Positions 1 to 8,300 of a DNA stretch of 22,702 bases are shown in pieces. The stretch lies in assembly GCA_016718845.1 (NCBI GenBank), contig JADKCK010000079.1, positions 1 to 22,702 on the forward strand, written 5' to 3'. The notes beneath the pieces were generated by a model. It was not told the DNA's origin, did not search any database, and saw only the letters and a list, made by a program, of their open reading frames with translations. The DNA comes from Sphingobacteriales bacterium. Its GTDB lineage: Bacteria; Bacteroidota; Bacteroidia; Chitinophagales; UBA2359. Position 1 is the stretch's first letter, and each line of letters opens with the position of its first letter. Both the position numbers and the translations under genes were made by a program.

Positions 1-1804
1 ATATCAATACTACAAAAACAAAAGCCACCAGATTGCCGACCTAAGCGCTTGCTTGCAAACATACCTTTTAACCAACGAAGTAGCTACCCTAATACGCCAA
101 TCGTATCAAGCAGAAGATAGCAAACTAAGCCTTGGTAACACCGTAAAACAAGCATACCAACACGCATTGCTAGCTTTGTACGAACTTACCCAACTAGGTG
201 AAAACACTACTGTACCCAAACAAATTGACGTGGTATTGCAAGGCAAAAGCGCCGAAGAAATGATTTGGCACTTTATAGAAAAAAGCAAAGCTATAGTACT
301 ATTAAGCAACCTAAAAGATGCCGAAGCCAAAGTATTAGGCAAAATTCCAGCCCAATTGTTGCAAATAGAAAAAAATATTAAGGCTCAACTAAGCTACTTA
401 AACAAAACCATTACCGACCAAGAAGCAAAACCACCCGAACAACAAAACACCGAACTGTTGTTTGACTGTAAAGAAAAACAATTTGATTATAATCAACAAT
501 GGCGACAATTAACTGCACAATTAGAAAAAGATTACCCCGATTATTACCAACTTAAACACCAAACTAATCTATCTAGCATCGCCGAGTTAAGAGGAACCCT
601 ATCCCCACAAACTGCTTTACTCAACTATTTTGTGGGCGATGATTATGTATATGTTGCAACACTAACTACCACACAACTATATGTCAAGCAAATTGTTAAA
701 CCAAGCAATTTTGAGGTACTTTGCACAGATGCAATAGGCTATACCAAAAGCAACCGACAAAATTACTTTGATGCTGGGCATAAACTTTACCCACTATTAG
801 TAGCTCCTTTGATTGAGCAACTTGCACCACCTATCACTCATCTACTTGTCCTGCCCGATGCCAAACTATCCGAAGTGCCTTTCGAAGCCTTACTGACAGA
901 TGCCGTTAGCCATACCAAAAGCTTTGCCAACCAACCCTATTTATTGCACCAATACAGCATTAGCTACCATTACTCGGCAAGCCTATGGCAATATAGCAAA
1001 CGCCGAGCACAACAAAAACACACCAACATCGCACAAAACCAGCCTTCGTTTGTGGGCTTTGCACCCGTTTATGCCAACCGCCCCCTTAACATACCCCAAC
1101 CTAACAACCAATGGCAACTAAGCCCAAACAACAACCATTTTCCTAAACCATCAAATGCCCCAAGCATCGAAAAATGGGTAAGTTATAAAGCAAAAGAAGG
1201 CATTGTTAGATCCGTAAATATAAATGGCTTGGATTTTTGCGAACTCGTAGAATCGGAAAAAGAAGTACTAAATATTGCTCACCTATTTACTCAAAAAGGA
1301 TTGATAGCCCAATCGTATTTACATGCCAATGCCTCGAAAAAACAATTTTTAACCCAAACAAAAGGCTATAATTATGTACTCGTAGCTGCACATAATTATT
1401 TCGACCCACAAAAAAGCGACGCATCGGGTATCATTTTCTCGCCCAACGAAACAGGTGGCGATGCCCAATTATTTACCATCAACGAGGCATACCAACTTAA
1501 CCTACATGCCGCCCATTTGGTAGTGCTTAGTTGCTGCGAAAGCGGACGCGGAACACACATACAAGGCGAAGGTACAATAAGCATGAACAGAGGATTGCTG
1601 TTTGCTGGTGCCGACAACATACTACACAGCCTATTTAAAGTACCCGATACCGAAACCGCCCAACTTATTACCCAACTATTTACCGCATTACTCAACAACA
1701 CCCCAAACCACCAAGCACTTAGTTTAGCAAAACGCAACTTTGTACTAACCCACCCAAATCCTAACCCTAAATTATGGGCAGGTTTTGTTTTATTGGGCGA
1801 TTAA
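1..1804 (+). CDS. CHAT-domain caspase-like protease, 5' end outside the window
   Basis: This is the C-terminal part of a CHAT (caspase HetF-associated with TPRs) peptidase. The frame is open without a stop back to base 2, so the TTG at 53 is probably internal and the protein starts upstream. Counting from that TTG, residues 1-170 are helical and TPR/coiled-coil-like. The CHAT fold begins around residue 185 (ALLNYFVGDDYVYV) and continues through LLVLPDAKLSEVPFEALL. The catalytic dyad is visible: His447 in VLVAAHNYFD and Cys495 in LSCCESG, matching the family pattern LSAC-x-TG. The end, LWAGFVLLGD, is typical of the family. CHAT proteins cleave protein partners, often after activation through attached repeats or a partner, but the substrate here is unknown. 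A strong hairpin terminator follows about 220 bp after the stop. The family call is firm; the role is open. Confidence 0.9.
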   Translation, partial: YQYYKNKSHQIADLSACLQTYLLTNEVATLIRQSYQAEDSKLSLGNTVKQAYQHALLALYELTQLGENTTVPKQIDVVLQGKSAEEMIWHFIEKSKAIVLLSNLKDAEAKVLGKIPAQLLQIEKNIKAQLSYLNKTITDQEAKPPEQQNTELLFDCKEKQFDYNQQWRQLTAQLEKDYPDYYQLKHQTNLSSIAELRGTLSPQTALLNYFVGDDYVYVATLTTTQLYVKQIVKPSNFEVLCTDAIGYTKSNRQNYFDAGHKLYPLLVAPLIEQLAPPITHLLVLPDAKLSEVPFEALLTDAVSHTKSFANQPYLLHQYSISYHYSASLWQYSKRRAQQKHTNIAQNQPSFVGFAPVYANRPLNIPQPNNQWQLSPNNNHFPKPSNAPSIEKWVSYKAKEGIVRSVNINGLDFCELVESEKEVLNIAHLFTQKGLIAQSYLHANASKKQFLTQTKGYNYVLVAAHNYFDPQKSDASGIIFSPNETGGDAQLFTINEAYQLNLHAAHLVVLSCCESGRGTHIQGEGTISMNRGLLFAGADNILHSLFKVPDTETAQLITQLFTALLNNTPNHQALSLAKRNFVLTHPNPNPKLWAGFVLLGD

Positions 1805-2023
1805 CACCTAATTTAACCCACCATTAAACAACCGTTTTAACAAGTATCTCCTCTTTATCCTTTTGCATATCTTGCTTACCTCTGCATCAATCTACTATTA
1901 CTTAATACTTGCCTTTTTATTGGTTTAAATACACGTTGTATACCTTTAAAAAAACAATTTTACCCAAATGATACACTCTTTTACCTCATCTACTTAATCC
2001 CGCAAACCAGCAACTTTATTAGT

Positions 2024-2061
2024 AAAAAGTTCGTTTAACCTTTTGGTTAAACGAACTTTTT
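2024..2061 (+). terminator. Strong intrinsic (bidirectional) terminator hairpin
   Basis: A perfect 17-bp stem runs from 2024-2040 (AAAAAGTTCGTTTAACC) to 2045-2061, with a TTTT loop. The arms end in A-run and T-run, so the hairpin can work on either strand. It most likely ends the CHAT protease transcript, whose stop is at 1802-1804. Positions 1805-2023 show no gene or other structure that I can support. Confidence 0.75.
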
Positions 2062-2131
2062 GTTTTATTAGCAAGTACTTATTTCTATTAAAAGCTACTT
2101 AATGGGTAATACCACCAATTACCTTTTATTA

Positions 2132-2362
2132 GCCAGCAACTTACTTTGTTGTGCCCTTGTACTACTTTGTTATGCTGCCGTATTACTTTGTTATGCTGCC
2201 GTATTACTTTGTTATGCTGCCGTATTACTTTGTTATGCTGCCGTATTACTTTGTTATGCTGCCGTATTACTTTGTTATGATGCCGTATTACTCTGTTATA
2301 CCCTTGTATTACTCCGTTACACCAAAATACTACTTTTTAGTGCCAAAATACTACTCTGTTAC
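2132..2362. repeat. 21-bp tandem array A, about 11 units
   Basis: Eleven consecutive 21-bp units lie in exact register. Five units between 2174 and 2278 are identical (core GCCGTATTACTTTGTTAT). The outer units diverge: 2132-2152 and 2153-2173 on the left, and 2279-2299, 2300-2320, 2321-2341 and 2342-2362 on the right. Because 21 is a multiple of three, the array stays open in several frames and reads as a hydrophobic heptad (LLCYAAV) in one plus-strand frame. Nothing suggests it is translated. Identity is highest at the centre and decays outward, as expected of an array growing by slippage or unequal exchange. Confidence 0.9.
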
Positions 2363-2401
2363 GCCAAAATCACGTACACATTTATAAAATTGCGCTACAC
2401 T

Positions 2402-2590
2402 GGCACTACAGAGTGCTTCAACGGCACTACAGAGTGCTTCAACGGCACTACAAAGTGCTTCAATGGCACTACAGAGTGCTTCAATGGCACTACAGAGTGC
2501 TTCAATGGCACTACAGAGTGCTTCAACGGCACTACAGAGTGCTTCAACGGCACTACAAAGTACTTCAATGGCACTACAAAGTACTTCAAC
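2402..2590. repeat. 21-bp tandem array B, nine hairpin-forming units
   Basis: Nine 21-bp units lie head to tail and differ at only a few sites (C/T at the last base; ACAG or ACAA in the centre; AGTGC or AGTAC). Each unit holds a small inverted repeat, GCACT-ACAG-AGTGC, so single-stranded DNA or RNA from either strand would form a row of short hairpins. The last two units (2549-2590) carry AGTAC, which weakens the stem. The array starts about 40 bp after array A ends and has the same period. The frames are open on both strands (heptads such as CFNGTTE on plus and LKHSVVP on minus), which follows from the period and is not evidence of a gene. Confidence 0.9.
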
Positions 2591-2740
2591 AAGGCTACTA
2601 ACTAAATTAAGCCTATCAATAAGCTATTTTATACCCTATTTTAGTACTTCAAAATTGTAAAAAATAAAAACCATTTTAAATTGTTGATTTTTTTTTACAA
2701 AAAGTTTTAAAAAAACAAACTACTATTGTAATCTTTTGTT

Positions 2741-2748
2741 TATTTTTG
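2741..2748 (+). promoter_or_regulatory. Possible Bacteroidota -7 box for the gene at 2885
   Basis: TATTTTTG matches the Bacteroidota -7 consensus TAnnTTTG and lies in an AT-rich stretch free of genes. A matching -33 TTTG at the usual spacing is not obvious, so the call is tentative. If used, transcription would start near 2755 and give a leader of about 130 nt that contains the inverted repeats at 2780-2846. Confidence 0.4.
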
Positions 2749-2779
2749 CGTCTAATATTCAACAACACACTATTTATTA

Positions 2780-2846
2780 AGCATCAATACTTAATAAGGT
2801 TTGTTATTGTGGCAATACAATCCTTTATGGTTTAACTATTGATGCT
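2780..2846 (+). promoter_or_regulatory. Foldable 5' leader: nested inverted repeats
   Basis: AGCATCAATA (2780-2789) pairs perfectly with TATTGATGCT (2837-2846). Inside it, AAGG (2796-2799) pairs with CCTT (2822-2825), and the stem continues as TT/AA, GT/AC and ATTG/CAAT around a TGG loop near 2810. This is about 13 inner base pairs with single-base bulges. The element ends 38 nt before the ATG at 2885. It could be a cis-regulatory leader or a protein-binding site. It matches no riboswitch class I know. Confidence 0.4.
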
Positions 2847-2884
2847 AATCTTTAATCTTTCTTTAAACTTTAAATTATTTATCC

Positions 2885-3592
2885 ATGTCAAGCAAAAAAC
2901 AAATGGCTGTGCGTGATTACGGTTTTTCGGACGGTGAGCTAAAACAATATGCCGACGAAATAATCAGCTCAATAAAACGCGACATCGTTGAATTTTCGGA
3001 GCGTGGCGTAACAGCTACTCGTCTAAATGCCCTACAACAAAAATTAGCTAATTTTGACGAATTACCCACCGACGAAATATTAGAGGGCATTAAAATAGAT
3101 GCCACCCAAGACAAAGATGCTGCCCGAAGCAATGCAGAAATAGCTGCTCGAACCATTTTAGTAATGGCAGAAAACACGTTTGGTACAGAGTCGGGCAAGT
3201 ATAAACAATTTGGCGATGCGGCACTTAGCCGACAGTCGGATAATCAATTGTACCGAACCCTAAAAACCATTAAAACCAGTGCCGACAAATTTTTGCTCGA
3301 CCTTACCGAAGAAGGTTTAACCCAAGCAATTGTTGATAACTTGGCTAAATTAACCGCCTTGTTCGATAAAACCATAGACGACCAAAATACCGCCATTAAA
3401 AGCCGCGATATTGCCACCGAAGAACGCATTGAGGCAGGCAACGCCCTTTATGCCGATTTGGTAAAAGTATGCAATACCGGCAAAGATATTTGGTACAATA
3501 AAAACGAGGCTAAGTACAACGATTACGTTATTTACACTACCTCATCGAGTAAAGACAACACCACAAACCCCAACGACATAGCACCTGTCTAA
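2885..3592 (+). CDS. Hypothetical helical protein, 235 aa
   Basis: I do not assign this protein to a named family. It begins MSSKKQMAVRDYGFSDGEL with no signal peptide or membrane segment, so it is probably cytoplasmic. Most of the chain is predicted by eye to be alpha-helical, with charged, alanine- and leucine-rich stretches (residues 20-60, 80-100 and 125-200). The tail from about residue 215 is polar and looks disordered (TTSSSKDNTTNPNDIAPV). The ATG at 2885 is chosen because it is the first start in the frame; Met7 (2903) is an alternative. It stands alone, with a possible promoter and structured leader upstream and a strong terminator downstream. Similar stand-alone helical proteins of about 200 residues are, from memory, common in Bacteroidota, but no function is known to me. 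Confidence 0.8.
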   Translation: MSSKKQMAVRDYGFSDGELKQYADEIISSIKRDIVEFSERGVTATRLNALQQKLANFDELPTDEILEGIKIDATQDKDAARSNAEIAARTILVMAENTFGTESGKYKQFGDAALSRQSDNQLYRTLKTIKTSADKFLLDLTEEGLTQAIVDNLAKLTALFDKTIDDQNTAIKSRDIATEERIEAGNALYADLVKVCNTGKDIWYNKNEAKYNDYVIYTTSSSKDNTTNPNDIAPV

Positions 3593-3640
3593 AACAAAAA
3601 CTTGCCCAATAAACTTTTGTTTAGTGCCTATATCTACCAC

Positions 3641-3679
3641 AAAAACGCCCACAAACTTTTTAGGTTTGTGGGCGTTTTT
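3641..3679. terminator. Bidirectional terminator between convergent genes
   Basis: A perfect 16-bp stem pairs AAAAACGCCCACAAAC (3641-3656) with 3664-3679 around a 7-nt loop, flanked by A- and T-runs. It serves the plus-strand gene ending at 3592 and, on the other strand, the gene ending at 3788. A related, imperfect copy lies at 4588-4622. Confidence 0.8.
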
Positions 3680-3787
3680 TATAAGCCTGCGTTTTCTTTT
3701 TATGGGCTGTTGATGATCATCTACAAACCCCAAAAGACGTTATTGCTAATTAATTAGTGTTAAGTACTTGTTTTTTTGTGGTTATTT

Positions 3788-4438
3788 TTACTCAAAAATA
3801 AGGTTTTTTTGTTGTTTGGCATTAGTTTTAACAGCTTCGAGTGCTGCATGAATGCACAAAATATCGTTGGGGTTGGTGGCTATATATACTGGGCTAACAG
3901 CATATTGGCTGCCCAATAAAACCGCAAATTGCCAATTGTTGCCTACCACACAACAGCCCATTAAAGTATAGTTGTGTTTGTTAATGGCTTGGGCAGTAAG
4001 CATAGCGGCTAATAATTGCCCTAATCCGTCGTATTTGCGTGTTGCAACAGTTTGATAGTGCAAAATAAAAAAATGGCGGACATCCATTTGTTTGTTGTAG
4101 TGGCTTAATAGGGTAGCTACTTGCCCGTGCATATTTATTCCTTGCACTTTGTGTTGTATAAACACTTGGTTAAATGTTTGGTAGTAGTAGCCCCAATAAT
4201 CAACAAGCGACAAAAACGGAACAATAAAGTACATAATTAGCTCGTTTTGTGTCCAATAAGCAAAGTGTTTTTGTAGTCTATAACACAAGCTCTCTATAAT
4301 TATTTGTTTGTGGTTAGGCAGTACATATTGGCTCGATAACCAATCATCTAAAAGCGATAAATTTTCTATTTTCTCTAAACCAAACACTATTTGTACTTCT
4401 TCTTCTGTCCATTTGTCAAATGGTTTTTCTTTTTTCAT
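3788..4438 (-). CDS. Hypothetical protein, degenerate PD-(D/E)XK nuclease-like family
   Basis: A 216-aa protein with no signal peptide. Its plan recalls a common uncharacterised Bacteroidota family that I associate with the PD-(D/E)XK nuclease fold. Shared features are an N-terminal helical region with DDWL (31-34), WTQNELIMYFI (62-72), and the strongly family-like block GLGQLLAAMLTAQ (138-150) followed by GCCVVGNNWQFAVLLGSQYAVS (161-182). In that family, as I remember it, the core strand carries a G-x-V-D motif and an E-x-K-like motif. Here those positions read GQVATLL (105-111) and FFILHYQT (123-130), so the acidic and Lys residues appear to be lost and the protein is probably not an active nuclease. 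The ATG at 4436-4438 is supported by a good promoter about 60 bp upstream. The assignment is from memory, without a profile search. Confidence 0.8.
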   Translation of the reverse strand: MKKEKPFDKWTEEEVQIVFGLEKIENLSLLDDWLSSQYVLPNHKQIIIESLCYRLQKHFAYWTQNELIMYFIVPFLSLVDYWGYYYQTFNQVFIQHKVQGINMHGQVATLLSHYNKQMDVRHFFILHYQTVATRKYDGLGQLLAAMLTAQAINKHNYTLMGCCVVGNNWQFAVLLGSQYAVSPVYIATNPNDILCIHAALEAVKTNAKQQKNLIFE

Positions 4439-4500
4439 GGTTTTGTTAACAATTATGGGTTAATAGCTAATCAAATAAAGGGTACTTTTTTACAGGACTG

Positions 4501-4532
4501 CAAAGGTACAAACTATTATGCTAATCAACAAA
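4501..4532 (-). promoter_or_regulatory. Bacteroidota-type promoter for the gene 4438-3788
   Basis: Read on the minus strand, TTTG (4532-4529) is followed after 20 bases by TACCTTTG (4508-4501). This matches the Bacteroidota consensus of a -33 TTTG and a -7 TAnnTTTG at normal spacing. It places the start of transcription near 4495, with a leader of about 55 nt before the ATG at 4438. Confidence 0.7.
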
Positions 4533-4587
4533 ACAACATGGGCTAAATACCAAATTTTTTTTCGAGCTATATACAGTACTACCACAA

Positions 4588-4622
4588 AACCGCCCACAAA
4601 TTGTTTAGGTTTGTGGACGGTT
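4588..4622. terminator. Degenerate copy of the 3641 hairpin
   Basis: AACCGCCCACAAA (4588-4600) pairs with 4610-4622 apart from one mismatch. The sequence around it (accacaaaa before, and the loop and right arm reading tttaggtttgtgg) closely matches the terminator at 3641-3679, so the two look like copies of one element. It lies upstream of the minus-strand promoter, away from any gene end, and lacks a long T-run. It may not terminate anything. The rest of 4439-4740 holds only the promoter. Confidence 0.5.
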
Positions 4623-4740
4623 AATGTAGCTCTACAAAAGACTATAATCGTTTATCAATGCTGTTTTATGGGTATGCTTAGTTATTAGCTTAATTAGTTA
4701 CTTTATTATCGGCAAATAAGTAATGTATCATTGTTCAAAC

Positions 4741-4773
4741 AAACACCCGCTTACTGTGTGTAAGCGGGTGTTT
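4741..4773 (-). terminator. Terminator of the giant adhesin gene
   Basis: A perfect 14-bp GC-rich stem, AAACACCCGCTTAC (4741-4754) with 4760-4773, has a TGTGT loop and a T-run on the plus-strand side (4771-4776). It lies about 60 bp past the stop of the adhesin gene (4832) and is the likely end of that transcript. The better T-run is on the plus strand, so it may act in both directions. Confidence 0.6.
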
Positions 4774-4831
4774 TTTATTCTCAAAGTACTATAATAAAAC
4801 GGCGGTGTGTGTGTTTGTTGATACTAAAAAG

Positions 4832-5335
4832 TTATCGTATCAAGCTAACATTGCCTTTTATTATTTCTTCTTTGTCATCTATAAATTTAACCGTTCCGTA
4901 GTATACATACACGCCAATTTCGCTCTCTTGTCCGTTTTTGGTGCCGTCCCAACCCGTATCAAGGTTTGTAGCATCGTCTTTTTCGTACACTTTTTGCCCC
5001 CAGCGGTCGTAGATAGCCAATTGTGTTTCGGTAATATTCATGCCCCTCACCCTAAAAACATCGTTCTCGCCATCGCCATTTGGCGAAAAGGCATTAGGGA
5101 TAACTAAAGCGTTTTTATAGAAAATGGTAATTGGTTGTTGAACAACTACTTGGCAGCCAAACTCGTCGGTAACGGTGGCAATATAGGTTGTTGGCTCGGT
5201 TGGCACAACAGTTACGTTGCTACAAAGCGGGTTGTTACAATCTATATCGGCAAGGCTCCACTCGTAGGTTAAAGCACTACCACTACCCGACTGTGCATTT
5301 ACTTGCAAAGTTGCTGCGGTGCAAACAGTACATTG
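4832..5335 (-). CDS. Giant adhesin, C-terminal segment with T9SS type B sorting domain
   Basis: The last piece of the adhesin, back in the frame of the N-terminal segment. Coding resumes at about 5329 (TVCTAATLQVNAQ); the TTG at 5308 is the first possible start codon but is not a real start. A domain with TYEWSLADIDCNNPLC is followed by the gliding-motility/CHU_C-type C-terminal domain. That domain shows its hallmarks: NAFSPNGDGENDVFRV, then LAIYDRWGQKVYE, then GWDGT, then GVYVYYG, ending KGNVSLIR. This domain directs export across the outer membrane by the type IX system. In type B substrates it usually leads to release or to attachment through partner proteins. Confidence 0.85.
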   Translation of the reverse strand, partial: QCTVCTAATLQVNAQSGSGSALTYEWSLADIDCNNPLCSNVTVVPTEPTTYIATVTDEFGCQVVVQQPITIFYKNALVIPNAFSPNGDGENDVFRVRGMNITETQLAIYDRWGQKVYEKDDATNLDTGWDGTKNGQESEIGVYVYYGTVKFIDDKEEIIKGNVSLIR

Positions 5336-8300
5336 CTAAAGTTGGCACTAATGCCTGCCGTTACGCTCGACATCATCACTGTGCCACTTGTTGCTGCTTC
5401 GCAGCCATTGTTATCCACTACCGTCAAACCAATGGTTTGTATGCCGGGTGTTGTCCAGCTTGCGGTGTGTGGTCCAACGCCTGTTTGCGTGCCGGCAGTG
5501 CCAAAGTTCCAACTAAACGAGGCTATTTGTGCCGCATTGCTCACGTAGGTAAAGGTAACAGGCTCGCCAACACATACGCCCACCACATTGTCAAAATCGG
5601 GGATAGGTAGTGGGGCTACGGTAACAACTACGGTGGTGTCGTAGGTACAATCGGCATCGGGGCTGTAAGTGTAGGTAATATTGTGGGGACCAACGCCTGC
5701 TATTTGCGGGTTAAAGTTGTTACCACTAACGCCTATGCCGCTAAATGTGCCGCCTGCGGGTGTAAAGTTAAGCGGTACTAAGCCATTATCTACGCAATAA
5801 GTGTTGTTTAAACCCACAACGGTAAAGCCCAAAGGTGGGCAACCCAAATCTATGGTGGTGCAACTGCCATTAGCAGCGGGGCTGTTGCCACATTCGGCGG
5901 CTCCAATTACTATTACTACAATAGTTACCGTTTCATTTTCGGCTAAACCTGTCACGTCAAACGAGGTAACATTGCCCACGTTTTGTGGTGTGCCATTATT
6001 AACCGATATTTGGTAGCCTGTAGCCCCCACAACGGGTGTCCAAACAAACTCAATGCTGTTGTCTGTCACCGTGCCGCAGCTAACTACGGTTGCGGGTATG
6101 CTACCTACTACTTCGGCATCGGTAACAATAGAGCAGCCTGCACTGTCGGTGACAGTAACGGTATAAACACCCGGTAACAAGCCCGTAGCAACGGCTGTTG
6201 TTTGGCTGCTGGGGTCGCTCCAAACATAACTATACCCGCCCGAGCCGCCATTGGCTGTTACCGTTAGGCTACCTTCGGGCGTGCCACATAGGGCAGCCCC
6301 ATCAAGGGTAGTAGCACTAGGTCCGTTGGCATTACCTACCGTTACGCTTAGGTCGTCGGTACAGCCAAGGGCATCGGTAACTGTTACCCCATACAAACCC
6401 GATGCTATGTTGCTTGCCGTAGCGGTGTTTTGCGCGGGGCTGGTGTTCCATTCGTAGCCATAAGGGGCAGTGCCGTTGTTGGTAATTACGGTAGCCTGTC
6501 CGTTAGCCTGTCCGCAGGTGGCTAAAACAATGTTGCCCTCTGTCAAAACGGGTGCTGTGCTTGTTGCCACATTTATGCTCGATGTAGCCGTACAGCCATT
6601 GGCATCGCTAATTGTTACCGTATAATCGGCAGCGGCTAAGTTGTTAATGCTATTGGCATTGGGTTGTGCGGGGTTCCAGTTGTACGATATTAAACCTGTT
6701 CCGCCCGCTGGGGTAGCCGTTACGCTGCCATTGTCAAGCCCGCAAGTGGTGGCATTGGCAACCAAACTTACCGTTGGGGCATCAAAGCACAATATAGTAA
6801 CGCTGGTGTTGGTACTACAGCCGTTGGCATCGGTAACAGTAAGGGTATAGGTATCGCAGCTAAGGTTATTTTGGTTTTGGGCAGATGATGCGTTGCTCCA
6901 AGCAAACGTATAGGGGGCTAAACCACCCGTTACGCTTACCTCAATAGCTCCGTTATCCAAACCGCAAGTTTCGTCGGTGGTATTATCTACCGTTATTTGC
7001 GGGCTATTAGCCATTAGTACCTCGCCTGTAGCGGTAGCTTCGCAGCCATTAGCATCTGTTGCCGTAACGGTATAAGTGCCGTTGGCTAAGTTGTTGTTGT
7101 TGGTCGAGTTGTTGTTAAAATCGTTGCTCCAATTATAGGTATACGGTGCTACTCCGTTTGATGTTGATACCATTATCGAGCCGTTAGCCTGTCCGCAAGT
7201 GGCATCAACTACGGCATCAACCACTACTGCGGGTCCATTTTCCGATGGTACCGTTACATCAACCGTTGCAGTACAGCCATTAGCATCTGTTACCGTAACA
7301 AGGTAGTTGCCCGCAGCCATACTATTGTTCGAGGGCGAGTTATTAGCGGGGTTGCCCTGCCAGCTATATGCTAAGGGGGCTAATCCGCCCGATGCTGTAA
7401 CAGTAGCCGAGCCGTTAGCTTGACCGCAACTTGCTGCTGTACTACCATTTTGGCTTACGGTGGGTCCCGATGCGGGGTCAACGGTGGCATTAAGTGTTAC
7501 CGTGCAACCATTGTTATCGGTAACGGTTAAGGTATAATTGCCTGTGGCTAAATTAGTTGCTAATGCCGTATTTTGGGCAGATGCATCGCTCCAAACATAA
7601 CTAAATGGCGTTGCATTACCCGCAGCAAGGGCAGTTAGGCTACCATCGCTTTGTCCGCAACTTGCTTCGGTCATGCCCGTAAGTGCTACTGTTGGCGGTG
7701 GGTTATCGTCAATGGTTATTACCTCAACAGCTACACAGCCGCCGGCATCGCTAACCGTTACGCCATAATCGTTGGGCAATAAGTTAGCCACATCTTCGGT
7801 AATAGCCCCATTCGACCACAAGTAACTTAAGGTTCCGGTGCCGCCGCTTGCTGTTATGCCAATGCTGCCATTAGCCGCGCCACATGTCGAAGGCACAACA
7901 TCATCAACCACAATAACGGGTCCGTTTAGGTTAGTAACCGCAATGCCTAAATTGGCGGTGCAGCCGTTGGCATCGGTAACAACAACATCGTATCCGGCGG
8001 CAGCCAAGCCTGTGGCAGTTTGGGTAGTTTGGTTATTGGGGTCGTTCCATTGATAACTAAATGGAGCCGTACCGCCATTTACAATAACGCTGGCGCTGCC
8101 GTTGCTTTGTCCGCAATTGGCATTACTTACAATACCTTCGGCAAGGGTGGGCGGTGCAGTATTGGTTAAAGTTGCTTGTGCTGTAGCGGTGCAGTTGGCT
8201 ACATCGGTAACGGTTATGGTATAACTAAGTGCATCGAGGTTGGTGGCAGTTGTTGCGGTTAGGGTAGCATCGTGGCTCCACGCATAACTAAACCCACCTG

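Noticed and set aside
2132..2590. CRISPR array
   Set aside because: Units abut with no unique spacers between them, and no cas gene is present.
2102..2605. A 167-aa plus-strand reading frame made of LLCYAAV and CFNGTTE heptads
   Set aside because: It only follows two 21-bp tandem arrays whose period keeps several frames open on both strands; there is no ribosome site, domain or non-repeat coding part.
4805..5107. A 100-codon plus-strand reading frame
   Set aside because: It lies antisense to the clear T9SS sorting domain.
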